A stretch of DNA of 64,000 nt from Sulfopaludibacter sp035606355 (GCA_035606355.1 DATNFO010000061.1:124001-188000); one strand, 5' to 3'. Shown: positions 1 through 8,111, counted from the stretch's first letter. Notes: generated by a model from the letters alone, not told the origin. Made by a program: numbers and translations.

Positions 1-60
1 TTCGCCGAAATACGAACGGCGCGCTTAATTCTGGGATATTGAAATCATGGAGAGGCATTG

Positions 61-984
61 TCAAACCACACCCGGGAAATCCAATGGGCATCTGAGAAGC
101 CAATCCGCAACCGCTTCGTGCGCCAATGCCTCAGCCGAGAAGCTGTGCAATTCCCTGACCTCAGCCTGAACCGTACTGAGAAGCTCATGGAGCGCGGAAG
201 TAAGTATCTTCTGGGGCGCGTCGCCTGAGACGGTTGCCATGACCAAGAAGTTCTCGCGGTGGGCCTTCGCGCCCACGACCTTTTCATAGACCTGTGGGTA
301 TTTTCGAAGTGCTTCCAGGATTGCTTGGCCCTCGAGATACCATTTCAGGACAGTCCCGTGGAATCGTTGTCGCGCTTCGTCGGTCGTGAGCGTCGGCAGA
401 CGCGCGAGTTTTTCCTGAAGCTTCGCAGCCAACGCATCGTTCGAAGATGTCCAGTCCGTGATTTGCTCTGGGGTCGCGGGCTGAGACGCCACCTGAAGGG
501 TAGTGGTCCCGGCGTTGATGAGCCTGTCGCGTTCGATCACGAAATCTTCCTCATGGACGATGGCCACGTGGAACCCCTGGCCGACGTAGGGGAGTTGCGC
601 CTTCAAGACCTCCTCAGTCTTGTTCGCTGCATGCATGACGATTTCCTTGCTGTCGTAATAGGGGACGAATAAAACCCATCGCGTAACCTCGACAGCACCA
701 AGTAGTTTTTGAAGCAAAGCTCGATTGGCGATAAACTTGCCAATGTCGTCAGTCATCTTGTTCCGCTGCTTCTGGTAGCGGCCCAACGTCTTTAGCGGCT
801 CGCCCTCGCATCCATATGCCTGGTACGCGTGCCCCTCGGATAGGGTGAACCCTTCGATCCCAGCATCGCCCCTGTCATTGTCCGGCACTTTCTGGTAGTT
901 CGTGGGGCCATAGTGGCAAGTCAGTAACCGGTTAGCCCAGTTCTGCCAGTCCTCACCTGAAAGCCGGGGGATCTGCGCGGTCAT
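61..984 (-). CDS. Unknown protein with a restriction-endonuclease-like N-terminus (307 aa)
   Basis: I do not recognise a named family. The first 60 residues resemble the core of Mrr/PD-(D/E)XK nucleases: an early helix with GEDWQNW, then D-x-G-I-E-G (about residues 40-46), then a strand with YQAYG where such nucleases usually have Q-x-K. The expected lysine is not at the usual place, so catalysis is uncertain. The rest is charged and mostly helical, with no membrane segment or signal peptide, so it is likely cytoplasmic. Its ATG overlaps the stop of the upstream minus-strand gene in an ATGA, so the two are probably translationally coupled. Such a pair beside a toxin-antitoxin locus could be a defence module (inference). 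Further operon members could lie beyond the left edge. Confidence 0.7.
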   Translation of the reverse strand: MTAQIPRLSGEDWQNWANRLLTCHYGPTNYQKVPDNDRGDAGIEGFTLSEGHAYQAYGCEGEPLKTLGRYQKQRNKMTDDIGKFIANRALLQKLLGAVEVTRWVLFVPYYDSKEIVMHAANKTEEVLKAQLPYVGQGFHVAIVHEEDFVIERDRLINAGTTTLQVASQPATPEQITDWTSSNDALAAKLQEKLARLPTLTTDEARQRFHGTVLKWYLEGQAILEALRKYPQVYEKVVGAKAHRENFLVMATVSGDAPQKILTSALHELLSTVQAEVRELHSFSAEALAHEAVADWLLRCPLDFPGVV

Positions 985-1442
985 CGACGTAACTCCGCCG
1001 TAGGCCGCAGGACGTGCGCTACCGGTCTAGCCACCACTTCAATTGCGTACACCTCGGAGCCAGTCCATCCTGCGAGATACATTTTTATTAATCCGCCGTA
1101 TTTTATAGCACATATAGTCCTCAACTCAAAGCGACGTCTGCCGATCACATCTGAGGTCGGTTGCTGACAGCTGCCACGGAGAGCTTCCCTATAGGTGTTC
1201 GGCTTTGCGAACACGTACTGATTGGCGAAGGCGGTTCGACTGTAGTCTATGCAAGCTCCTAACCACAAGCTCGTACCAAAGGAGGGGTTCTGATCGGTTG
1301 TTGAGTTTTCTTTAGTCTGCGCCCGACGCCAGAGGAACCTCCAGCGCTGTTGTTCCGGGTTCAGCCGAAATACCTCATTCTCGCAGATCACTCCCCATAA
1401 GTCCGCATCGCGCTTGAGACCGGGGCGGCCAGCGTTCGACAT
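981..1442 (-). CDS. Hypothetical protein (153 aa), first gene of the unit with the nuclease-like gene
   Basis: No domain is recognised. The protein is rich in Trp, Arg and Tyr and has no signal peptide or convincing membrane span. Support for it being real is mainly its position: it ends in an ATGA overlap with the next minus-strand gene and starts 48 bases from yefM on the other strand, so the inverted repeat at 1455-1471 would sit in its promoter as well. It could be a partner or adaptor of the nuclease-like protein. A spurious reading frame is possible because no family match supports it. Confidence 0.45.
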   Translation of the reverse strand: MSNAGRPGLKRDADLWGVICENEVFRLNPEQQRWRFLWRRAQTKENSTTDQNPSFGTSLWLGACIDYSRTAFANQYVFAKPNTYREALRGSCQQPTSDVIGRRRFELRTICAIKYGGLIKMYLAGWTGSEVYAIEVVARPVAHVLRPTAELRR

Positions 1443-1454
1443 AGCCGCAAGGAC

Positions 1455-1471
1455 GTACAGAAATCCTGTAC
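1455..1471. promoter_or_regulatory. TGTACA-type operator between yefM and the divergent unit
   Basis: Inverted repeat GTACAG-N5-CTGTAC. A TGTACA hexamer lies at 1467-1472 and the related CGTACA at 1454-1459. A candidate -10 box TACAAT (1469-1474) for yefM overlaps the right arm. E. coli YefM is known to bind TGTACA-cored dyads to autorepress yefM-yoeB, so this is the likely operator. It lies 18 bases before the yefM ATG and may also affect the divergent genes. Confidence 0.65.
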
Positions 1472-1489
1472 AATTGAGTTGAGGAATCC

Positions 1490-1777
1490 ATGCCGAGTGA
1501 AACGACGTATAGCAGGCTGCGCGAGAACCTGGCTACCGTGCTCGACCAGGTAGTGGATCAGCAAGACACCGTGATCGTACGGCGGAGAGGGGCGCGCGAC
1601 GTTGCACTGATTCCGGCATCCGAACTCGCCGGGCTGATGGAAACGGCGCATTTGCTTCGTTCCCCGGGCAATGCGCGACGCCTCATGTCGGCGCTTCGTC
1701 GCGCAAAGGCGGGCAAAGTCAAACCTGGAACGGTAGCCTCATTGCGTAAAAAGATGCTCGGTGAAGCGGCAGCGTAA
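1490..1777 (+). CDS. yefM: Antitoxin of the Phd/YefM family
   Basis: 95 aa, the usual antitoxin length. The N-terminus follows the Phd/YefM pattern: SETTYSRLRENLATVLDQV, then VIVRRRGARDVALIPASEL, which forms the DNA-binding fold. The variable, basic and helical C-terminus would wrap the toxin. A GAGG ribosome site precedes the ATG. The gene overlaps the toxin start by 17 bases, the common arrangement for translational coupling. The complex should repress its own promoter through the TGTACA dyad immediately upstream. Confidence 0.9.
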   Translation: MPSETTYSRLRENLATVLDQVVDQQDTVIVRRRGARDVALIPASELAGLMETAHLLRSPGNARRLMSALRRAKAGKVKPGTVASLRKKMLGEAAA

Positions 1778-2033
1778 GCGGGTCGCCGTGTTCCAGCCGG
1801 AATTCCTTCAGGACCTCCGGTTCTGGGTTAAAACCGAGCGTGCCGCTGCAATCCGGATTCTCGATCTGGTCGACGCCGTCATGCGAGACCCTTTCGAAGG
1901 TCCGGGTAAACCCGAACCGCTAAAGTACGTGCTTGCCGGGTGCTGGTCGCGCCGTGTCACACAGGAACACCGATTGGTGTATCGCGTCAGTGACGAGGCG
2001 ATCGACTTCTTGCAGGCCCGATACCACTACTAG
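1761..2033 (+). CDS. yoeB: Toxin of the YoeB/Txe family (ribosome-dependent mRNA endonuclease)
   Basis: 90 aa with a GTG start inside the antitoxin gene. It carries the YoeB/Txe signature: PFEGPGKPEPLKY, then GCWSRRVTQEHRLVYRV, and the C-terminal RYHY. In YoeB the Glu, Arg and His of these motifs form the RNase site, and the final HY is essential; all are present, so the toxin appears intact. YoeB cleaves mRNA in the ribosomal A site. The likely role is stress response or stabilisation of this accessory region. Confidence 0.92.
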   Translation: MKRQRKRVAVFQPEFLQDLRFWVKTERAAAIRILDLVDAVMRDPFEGPGKPEPLKYVLAGCWSRRVTQEHRLVYRVSDEAIDFLQARYHY

Positions 2034-2044
2034 CGCTAGGCAGC

Positions 2045-2063
2045 GCCTGGGTCGCGCCCAGGC
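2045..2063 (+). terminator. Possible hairpin terminator after yoeB
   Basis: GCCTGGG and CCCAGGC form a 7-bp GC-rich stem around a 5-base TCGCG loop, 12 bases after the yoeB stop. There is no T-tract after it, so if it terminates transcription it is not a classic intrinsic terminator. Confidence 0.35.
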
Positions 2064-2403
2064 CTGGCGATTACTCCCCATCAGTCGGCTTGCATTCGCG
2101 CACACCGACTGCGACGGCTGATATTTCGATGGCTGGAAGAGCGTTCACAGTAGCGGCATCGCCGTTCGACCATATCGGCGGTTGTCGCACCCTGCGGAGC
2201 GCGATGGGTCAGGCGCGAGATTTAGAAACTGCTATAGCGTGGGTGCTGCATCTTGGCCGAAGGCTGCTTTCTTTTGAAGACCGGCCTGGCACCAGGATCA
2301 CCGCCCGCTCTACGACGCGGCGAGCGTTCGTGGCAAGCTATAGTCCTTGCTCGAACGGGTGCGCAGGATGCGATTATGGCATCAGCGAGGAACACGAAAT
2401 CCC
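2064..2403. other. Gap with no supported gene
   Basis: About 340 bases between the toxin-antitoxin pair and the next small gene. Reading frames here are short, lack plausible ribosome sites and show no family resemblance. No tRNA, strong dyad or repeat was seen. Confidence 0.5.
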
Positions 2404-2721
2404 ATGGCCCACAAAACAAGAATCATGTACATCGAATGCAAGGCTGGCGGTCTCGTCGGCCCTGCCAGAATCGGGCGTGTGACGTATTCCAAGACAGGGG
2501 CGACGATTTATTATCAGGGCAAGGAATTCAGAAGTCTCAAGGGCGCTGGATTCAAGGCCAACTACTACGAAGTAGCGACCGGTGATGAATACTGGATTTC
2601 CGGCCCGCACAAGGATGGCCGGGATTCGCTCTATGCTACAAACATCGCCACTGAGATTGATGTTGACGTGAGCGACGAGTATTGGAGCCAGATCAGAAAG
2701 CCAACGAAGCCGCAAGCCTGA
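2404..2721 (+). CDS. Small conserved protein of unknown function (105 aa)
   Basis: Starts MAHKTRIMYIECKAGG and continues through RIGRVTYSKTGATIYYQGKEF, SLKGAGFKANYYEVATGDEYWISGP and KDG. This matches my recollection of a widespread small bacterial family that databases sometimes mislabel as 1-deoxy-D-xylulose-5-phosphate synthase; it is far too short for that enzyme and lacks any TPP-binding motif. It is beta-rich and cytoplasmic with no catalytic signature. An in-frame ATG 57 bases upstream is possible, but the family's usual start is the MAHK methionine. It is isolated, with no operon partner. Confidence 0.7.
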   Translation: MAHKTRIMYIECKAGGLVGPARIGRVTYSKTGATIYYQGKEFRSLKGAGFKANYYEVATGDEYWISGPHKDGRDSLYATNIATEIDVDVSDEYWSQIRKPTKPQA

Positions 2722-2955
2722 CCCGCGCCACAACCGTTTCAACCTGACGGGCATCAAACCCGGCGGAAATGCTGTCGTTTTAAACCGGCCTCAACACTCC
2801 TTCGGCATCGCTCACGCGATCTGGCGACTCAGGGTCCGCGCAGCTTTGGAAGAATGGCGGCTCAGGTTGTATTGCGAATCGATAACGTGGTTCTTGAGGA
2901 CTGCTCCAACTCAGCGATTAAATAGCGTGACGCCGTAAAATCCTCTCGACTTGGG

Positions 2956-3576
2956 ATGTCCCGGCGGATTCTGATTTTCTCGACCTCGCACAGTCCCGCG
3001 GCGACGGAGGCCTATTTCCTGGCCGGCGCCGCCGATATCCCCTCGATGGTCATCCTGGTGAAGGCCTCAGGCCGTCCGGAGGAACTGGCCCCGGCGCTGG
3101 CATCGGTAGTGAAAGCGGTGGACCCCGAGATCATTCCGGACATTGAATTGATGAAAACCTTCTTTCAAAATCGTCTGCGCGGCTCGCGGTATAGCGCCCT
3201 GTCCGTAAGTGTCCTGGCTTTGATTGCGCTCTTTCTTGCATGCCTCGGCGTGGTAGGGATGGTGGCCTACGCGGTGTCGCAGCGCACCAAGGAAATCGCC
3301 ATCCGGATGGCTCTGGGGGCCAGGCCTCCACACGTTTTTGCGATCGTGATGGGGCAATTCGCGCGGCCGGTTGTTATGGGATTGCTAATAGGTGTGGCCG
3401 GCGCGGCGACCTTGTCCAGGGTCCTTCGCCGGCTTCTTTTCCGTGTGGGCACTCTCGATCCGGTGGCTTATCTCCTCGCGATCGGGCTCTTCGCCGCCGT
3501 AGTCGTTGTGGCGTCGTTCTTCCCCGCCAGGCGCGCATTGTTGGTGGATCCGATGCGTTCTCTTCGCAAGGATTAG
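2956..3576 (+). pseudogene. C-terminal fragment of an ADOP/FtsX-type ABC permease
   Basis: About 200 residues match only the last quarter of an acidobacterial ADOP permease (normally about 800-850 aa; compare the full copy at 51662-54151). Visible parts are the end of a periplasmic domain (IPSMVILVKASG), a transmembrane helix, the FtsX signature TKEIAIRMALGARPPHV, two more helices and the typical tail PMRSLRKD. The N-terminal MacB-core and first membrane domains are missing and nothing upstream encodes them. The opening residues (about 2956-3000) do not look like ADOP sequence, so this is best read as a remnant after deletion or recombination. Confidence 0.8.
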
Positions 3577-3625
3577 GTAGCCCTTGTCGCCCTGCCATTC
3601 GACGACTCCGGAGCATGTCGGTACT

Positions 3626-4450
3626 TCAATTCGGCGTTGGAACCCGCTCTACGTGGTCGATGATTACCACCTTGGCCGGCGCGCGACCCGCTTCCAACTT
3701 CAGCCCGAGTTGCTGCTCGATGGCTTGAAACAGGCCGGGCTGATTGCTCGCCGGCGGGAGTGGCGGCAGAGGATCCGCTGTGCCCGATGGAGCGTTTGCC
3801 TCATTCGGGGTCCACTGAAGATTTACGTCGTAGATTGCAGTGAGGCCGGTGGAATCCAGCACACGGCGGTCGAGAATCGCCGTGAGAAGACGGGCCAGTC
3901 TGGGCATTGTGAGATGGCCGCGGGCAAACCGGGGAGACCGTAAAATCTGGTCGATGAACTGGGAAGGGTCAACCTCCCTCATCTTCGGCCCGTTCTTCCC
4001 AACCGTCAATTCATACACCGGCATGATCCGCGATTCCTGGTGCACGGTGAGTTTCAACCGATTCGCCATCAAGGACTGAAGCATACCGGGGATCTGCTCT
4101 TGCGTGGCTCCCTCCGGCATTTTGGCATCGATATCCAACATGAGGCTGTTTGTCCATTCGGGGCGGATCAATTGTTGGCCTGTTTCCAGCCCGTAGGCCC
4201 TCATAATTAAAACCGCGACAGCGAAGGTTCCAACGAACCTTCCGGGATCGCTGCGCCCAGCGTTGGAACCCGGCACATGGAGCTTGACAGACGCTACCTC
4301 GAACGCGGGTTGGTCGCCGGATTCCGGGGCGTGTTGCGCGCCCGCCCTGAAAGCGCTGAAGGTGAGCGCGGCCGCAACACCCGCGGCGAGCGCGCACCCC
4401 CTGAGCAGTGCCTTGTATGGGTGTTCTGATTTTGGCAAACCAGACATCAT
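3626..4450 (-). CDS. TIGR03435-family secreted protein
   Basis: 274 aa with an N-terminal membrane or signal segment (about residues 15-38), then the family hallmarks: FEVASVKLH, an LIRPEW/IDAKMPEG block, LQSLMANRLKLTVHQESRIMPVYELTVGKNGPKM, and the C-terminal TGLTAIYDVNLQWTP with an EQQLGLKLEAGRAPAKVVIIDHVERV ending. The family is expanded in Solibacter-like Acidobacteriota; its function is unknown. A paralogue lies at 18599-19423. It has no operon partner and faces the ADOP fragment tail to tail. Confidence 0.9.
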   Translation of the reverse strand: MMSGLPKSEHPYKALLRGCALAAGVAAALTFSAFRAGAQHAPESGDQPAFEVASVKLHVPGSNAGRSDPGRFVGTFAVAVLIMRAYGLETGQQLIRPEWTNSLMLDIDAKMPEGATQEQIPGMLQSLMANRLKLTVHQESRIMPVYELTVGKNGPKMREVDPSQFIDQILRSPRFARGHLTMPRLARLLTAILDRRVLDSTGLTAIYDVNLQWTPNEANAPSGTADPLPPLPPASNQPGLFQAIEQQLGLKLEAGRAPAKVVIIDHVERVPTPN

Positions 4451-4495
4451 GGTTCCGATTATAGGCAGCGGTTGGAAGAGCGGCCGGCCGGCATC

Positions 4496-6300
4496 TCAGA
4501 TGGAAAGGCCGGGATCGCCCTCAATGACTTGTTGGCGCAGCAGTGGCCGCTCGCCGGGTTTCCAGAGCGATGCCGTGTGGACGACGCGGTAGCGAAGAGG
4601 ACCGCCATCGGGACGATCGCTGCGTGTGATCGGGCGTGGGATGCAGACGAACTCCGTGCGCATTTCATCGCCGGTGAGCCGCACCGTCGCATAGCCGTGG
4701 CCGCCCATATCCACGAATTCAAGGTGCGGGGAGAGTTGCGGATTGGAAACGGCGTGAGCGCGCTTCAGGTCGAAACTCCTGGCGTATTCGAGGCACGAGC
4801 GGACGCCGTGCTTGAGGAGCATGTTATAGGTCCAGTCGGGCTTACCCCCTGGCCGGTCAGCCAGGAACAGCGGACGAAGCGGATGATTCCTGGGAAGAGC
4901 GTGCTCATAAGCCTCCATCGTCCCGGGGCTGGCCAGCGAGGCGCCGACAAAACTGATGCCGACCGGCTCGAACTTAGCGGGCGGCAATCGGGAGGCGGCA
5001 TAGCCGGCCCAAAAACTGTGACGGTCGCCCGACACGATCGCGAAGCCGGTGATCTTCGAATCACGGACGAGGTCATAGATTTCGCCGCGCTCGTGGTAGG
5101 CGCTGCCCCAATCGCCGCTGCCGATCTGCGCGAAGGTGCCGGCCGGCCACTTCTGTTTGATCAGACCATCGGGAAGGTTCTGCGGGTCGGCCCGCAAATC
5201 CAGGGCGCCCTGCGAATTGCCCCAGATCTTCCAGGTTGCCGTTGACCGGCGGACCTGGTCCAGGAACCATTGCTTCTGACGGGCGCCGAGAATGGTGCGC
5301 GGCGGTGAATCCTTGCGAGGATTCGGGATGCTTCTGTCGCCAAAGCTGAGTTCGGCAGGCGGTTTGCCGCCGTTGAAGGCGCGGCCGGCATCGAGCGCAA
5401 TCATCGCCGGTTCAGAGAACATGCCGTTAAAAGCCGGATCGTAGATCTTGGCGACGCCGTCCGCATCGGTGGGGTCGTCGCCGCAGAAGCTGTGCTGGTC
5501 GGTGAGGATGAGATCGAGGTGCCGGCCGTAGTGAAAAGTGCGATACCCGATCAGGCTGTTAATGGCCTTCAGGTTGTTGGGTTCGATGCCGAGGCCAGTG
5601 TCGTCCCACTTTTCGATCAGCACATTTTTCACCGCCACCGCGCCGAACGCGTCGAGCGATCCGCTCGGCGGCTTCACGCGCGCGGGAATGAATTCGAACC
5701 ATGCCTGGTTGGCTGCGACCTTGACGGTCTGGCCCGGTCGGGGAGGGCCCCCTGCCTGGACGATGCTCTGCCGGCCCTGCCAGGAGAATTCGTGATTGTC
5801 CCACATGGAGACGAACGGCCAACGCGCTCGCGCGTCTTGCAGGTCGGGGTCTGCAAGGTAGCCCTTGTAGACGACGCGATAGCCTTCGACCGTTAGCGGG
5901 TAATGGAAGTTGCCGGTCTTGCCGCCGTCGGGAATCCGGCCGACGTCGTAGACGGTGCGATCGTACCGCGTCGCTATCTCGTCGGGATATTCGACGACCT
6001 CATAAATAAAATCGCCGAGGTGGAGAATGAAACGGAGTTGATCGGCGGGCGCTGCGCGCTCATCCTCAAAGATCATCCGGCGACCTCCACGGTGAGCACG
6101 TGCCGGCCGCCCGGCTCGAACGGCCGCCGAGTCCAGAGGATGACGCTGCCCGGATCGGGATCGCCGGACGCAACGCCTTCCGGATAAAGTTCGCGGCGCT
6201 CATGCCAGGCGGTGGTTGACGCTCGAGCCGATCCGCCCCACGCCAGCGAGGCTCCCATCGCAGCGGCCAATTGAACAAACTCGCGTCGATTGAGCGTCAT
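4496..6300 (-). pseudogene. phoD: PhoD-family alkaline phosphatase, split by an apparent internal deletion
   Basis: Two reading frames make up one PhoD-like gene. The first (6300-6073, 75 aa) has a Tat-like leader (NRREFVQLAAAMGASLAW) and the PhoD start YPEGVASGDPDPGSVILWTRRP, then stops. The second (6076-4496, 526 aa) begins MIFEDERAA and continues LHLGDFIYEVVEYP, MWDNHEFSW, TDQHSFCGDD and SGDRHSFWAGY, which are metal-ligand blocks of PhoD. Complete relatives have roughly 90 residues between VEVA and the MIFED block, covering the end of the N-terminal domain and the start of the metallophosphatase core; these are absent here. The frames overlap in ATGA at 6073-6076, so two proteins could be made, but the larger one would lack the export signal. 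Either a real deletion or an assembly error. Confidence 0.8.
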
Positions 6301-6390
6301 CGTCTATCTCCTTCGCGATCTCAAAACCGGAACCATATAGAAGACGTGGCGTACCCCGGTTGGTACCGCAATGCGAGCGCGATCGCCGGC

Positions 6391-7140
6391 CTACCGCAAT
6401 CCCGCCAGACTCGCGTGCCGGAACAGCAGACCTGACGCGGTGAACAACGCTACGAAGACACCATGCCCGATGGCCATCCTGAGCGCCATGCCGGACGGTC
6501 CACCGGAAGGGAGCAGCACGGAGATCAGCGCCAACACCGCTGCCATGGCGAACAACGTGAGAGCCAATCCCGGCGCCTTCAGCCGTGCGAGACAGGCGCC
6601 AACCAATCCCACTACGAGCACGCTGAGATACCACAGGCGCTCGGGATGTCCGGAGTCCGCGGTTTGGACCATGGTGGACCACCCCAAGGCGAATCCGGCC
6701 ACCAGCGCCAAACAGACGGCCGCCTTGTACGCCGGGGCGCCCATCTTCCTGGCGATGGCCGCATACAGCATCGCGGTCACGAAGAACAGGAGATACACGC
6801 GCACGAAAGCTCCCGCGCTCCAGTTCCAACCGTCCACTACGCGGGAGGCAATCAGCGGCACCATGATCAGGCCGAGCGAGACAAGGGCGGCACGCAGCAT
6901 CGTCTTTGCCAGATGACTCATACAGGTTATGTTCTCCCTCACGATTCCCACGAAAGTTTCGGAAAAGATCCACAGCGCGAACCCGAAGAGCCGCTGCCCG
7001 GTGTCACCGTGCTCGCGGCAAAGGTCGCGAAACGTCTGGGCCATCGCCTCGCCGAACCGCTCGCGAAACGGCCGCGGATAGAGCCGCAGCAGCACGGCAT
7101 AGCACGCCTGGTAGCGGCGGCGGCCGAAATCACTGCCCAT
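6391..7140 (-). CDS. Membrane protein with a permease-prefix-like N-terminus, PadR partner
   Basis: 249 aa. The cytoplasmic N-terminus reads RRYQACYAVLLRLYPRPFRERFGEAMAQTFRDLC, a motif common in acidobacterial proteins encoded beside PadR regulators. About five to six hydrophobic helices follow (residues about 80-235), with no recognisable transport or catalytic site. It overlaps the upstream padR-like gene by 11 bases, so the two form one operon, and its level is probably set by that regulator. The effector or substrate is unknown. Confidence 0.8.
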   Translation of the reverse strand: MGSDFGRRRYQACYAVLLRLYPRPFRERFGEAMAQTFRDLCREHGDTGQRLFGFALWIFSETFVGIVRENITCMSHLAKTMLRAALVSLGLIMVPLIASRVVDGWNWSAGAFVRVYLLFFVTAMLYAAIARKMGAPAYKAAVCLALVAGFALGWSTMVQTADSGHPERLWYLSVLVVGLVGACLARLKAPGLALTLFAMAAVLALISVLLPSGGPSGMALRMAIGHGVFVALFTASGLLFRHASLAGLR

Positions 7141-7471
7141 ACGCCAGACGTCCTTCCGCGACTGCCACCACGCCGCGATACCGCTTCAACTCCGCTTCCA
7201 GCGCCGCCCGCCCGGCGCCGGTGAGCTTGTAATAGATGCGGCGCTCGTCGTCCATCTGCGGATCGACGCGCTTCTCGCTTTCGCGGATCAGCCCGGCCTC
7301 CATCATGCGCCCCATCGAGCCATATAGGGTGCCGGGGCCCATCTTCACCTTGCCCTGCGAATCCGCCTCCACCTGTTTCATGATTCCGTAGCCGTGGCGC
7401 TCGCCGGTCGAAAGCGCCAGCAGGATGTGGAGGACCGCGGGCGTCAGCGGAGCGTTGTTCTTCTTCGCCAT
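7130..7471 (-). CDS. PadR-family transcriptional regulator
   Basis: 113 aa. The winged-helix N-terminus shows LTPAVLHILLALSTGERHGYGIMKQVE, VKMGPGTLYGSMGRMMEAGLI and RRIYYKLTGAGRAALEAEL, the PadR N-terminal domain pattern. The short C-terminal helix is of the small subfamily 2 type. It is the first gene of an operon with the membrane protein. A perfect dyad fills its promoter spacer (see 7478-7506), so autoregulation is likely. The start codon lies only 6 bases after the -10 box. Confidence 0.92.
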   Translation of the reverse strand: MAKKNNAPLTPAVLHILLALSTGERHGYGIMKQVEADSQGKVKMGPGTLYGSMGRMMEAGLIRESEKRVDPQMDDERRIYYKLTGAGRAALEAELKRYRGVVAVAEGRLAYGQ

Positions 7472-7477
7472 GCTTCG

Positions 7478-7506
7478 ATGCTATATCCGTTACGGATACA
7501 TGTCAA
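7478..7506 (-). promoter_or_regulatory. PadR operon promoter with a dyad operator in the spacer
   Basis: Minus strand: -35 TTGACA (7506-7501), a 17-base spacer, -10 TAGCAT (7483-7478). The spacer contains the perfect dyad TATCCGT-N-ACGGATA (7484-7498), typical of PadR operators. The ATG at 7471 is 6 bases past the -10 box, so transcription would start at about the A of ATG and the mRNA would be leaderless. Confidence 0.7.
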
Positions 7507-7589
7507 GAAAGGCCACAGGAGGGCATGGGCGCCACCTAGCGAAACGTTGAGCGCCGATGGCGATACACTAAAGACGGCAGGAGACGATC

Positions 7590-7823
7590 GTGGACGCTTT
7601 GGCGGAGAAACTGGACGCTCGATTGCGCGAGTGGAAGCCGGAGACGGCGGCAGAAGCCAGAGAGCAGCGCATCGCAGAGGTGATTGAACTCGCCGATCAC
7701 GACGTCCTTGACGTCGCGCGCTCGCGCGCCGCCGAACAGGAGGTCCTGGACCTGCTCGATGAGTCCCCGTTTCTCACCAAGATCCCGACCCGCCACGATC
7801 CCTCGTCTTGTACGTGCCTCTGA
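7590..7823 (+). CDS. MazE-like antitoxin partner, 3-prime end altered
   Basis: 77 aa. Residues 1-60 (MDALAEKLDARLREWKP, then RIAEVIELADHDVLDVARSR and EQEVLDLLDE) resemble small acidic antitoxins encoded just before MazF/PemK toxins in soil bacteria (recollection, not searched). The final 15 or so residues run into sequence that, read one frame over, encodes the tail of a MazF toxin, so the original 3-prime end was probably lost in the deletion that removed the toxin's N-terminus. The antitoxin part may still be expressed. Confidence 0.55.
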   Translation: MDALAEKLDARLREWKPETAAEAREQRIAEVIELADHDVLDVARSRAAEQEVLDLLDESPFLTKIPTRHDPSSCTCL

Positions 7824-8028
7824 CTACCCAAGGGAGGGCAGTCCGTACGAAGTGGCGCTGCCGCGGCTTCAATTCCTCGATCGTGAATCCGTAGCCAACG
7901 TTCAAGGACTCGGATCTCTCCCCACCGTGCGTCTTGAACGCAGAATGGGCCGGCTCTCCACAGAAGTCATGGAGCGACTCAAGAATGCCCTGGCGTTCGC
8001 GCTTGATCTTTACCGCGCCTGCGATTGA
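7798..8028 (+). pseudogene. Remnant of a MazF/PemK-type toxin (C-terminal part only)
   Basis: Read in the frame one base from the upstream antitoxin, the sequence gives SPYEVALPRLQFLDRESVANVQGLGSLP and RLERRMGRLSTEVMERLKNAL, the second half of a MazF/PemK endoribonuclease (compare the family pattern FDVQ-L-T-P--L-R-LG-L). The N-terminal strand with the GEVW-type start and the RP-LV catalytic region is absent, and no start codon is suitably placed. A broken toxin-antitoxin locus, the second such system within 8 kb. Confidence 0.65.
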
Positions 8029-8074
8029 TGACGGTCGCCCCTAGGCGCACGAGACGTTTTACAAGTTCTTCCTC

Positions 8075-8105
8075 TTGACTTCAACTCGACTTCAACTCGT
8101 AGAGT
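8075..8105 (+). promoter_or_regulatory. MerR-type promoter with a 19-base spacer
   Basis: -35 TTGACT (8075-8080) and -10 TAGAGT (8100-8105) are separated by 19 bases, the over-long spacing typical of promoters activated by MerR-family proteins. The spacer holds an imperfect dyad centred on TCGA, also readable as a tandem GACTTCAACTC. The next gene's ATG is at 8112, 6 bases beyond the -10 box. The likely regulator is the MerR protein two genes down (8587-8973). Confidence 0.6.
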
Positions 8106-8111
8106 GTAGCT

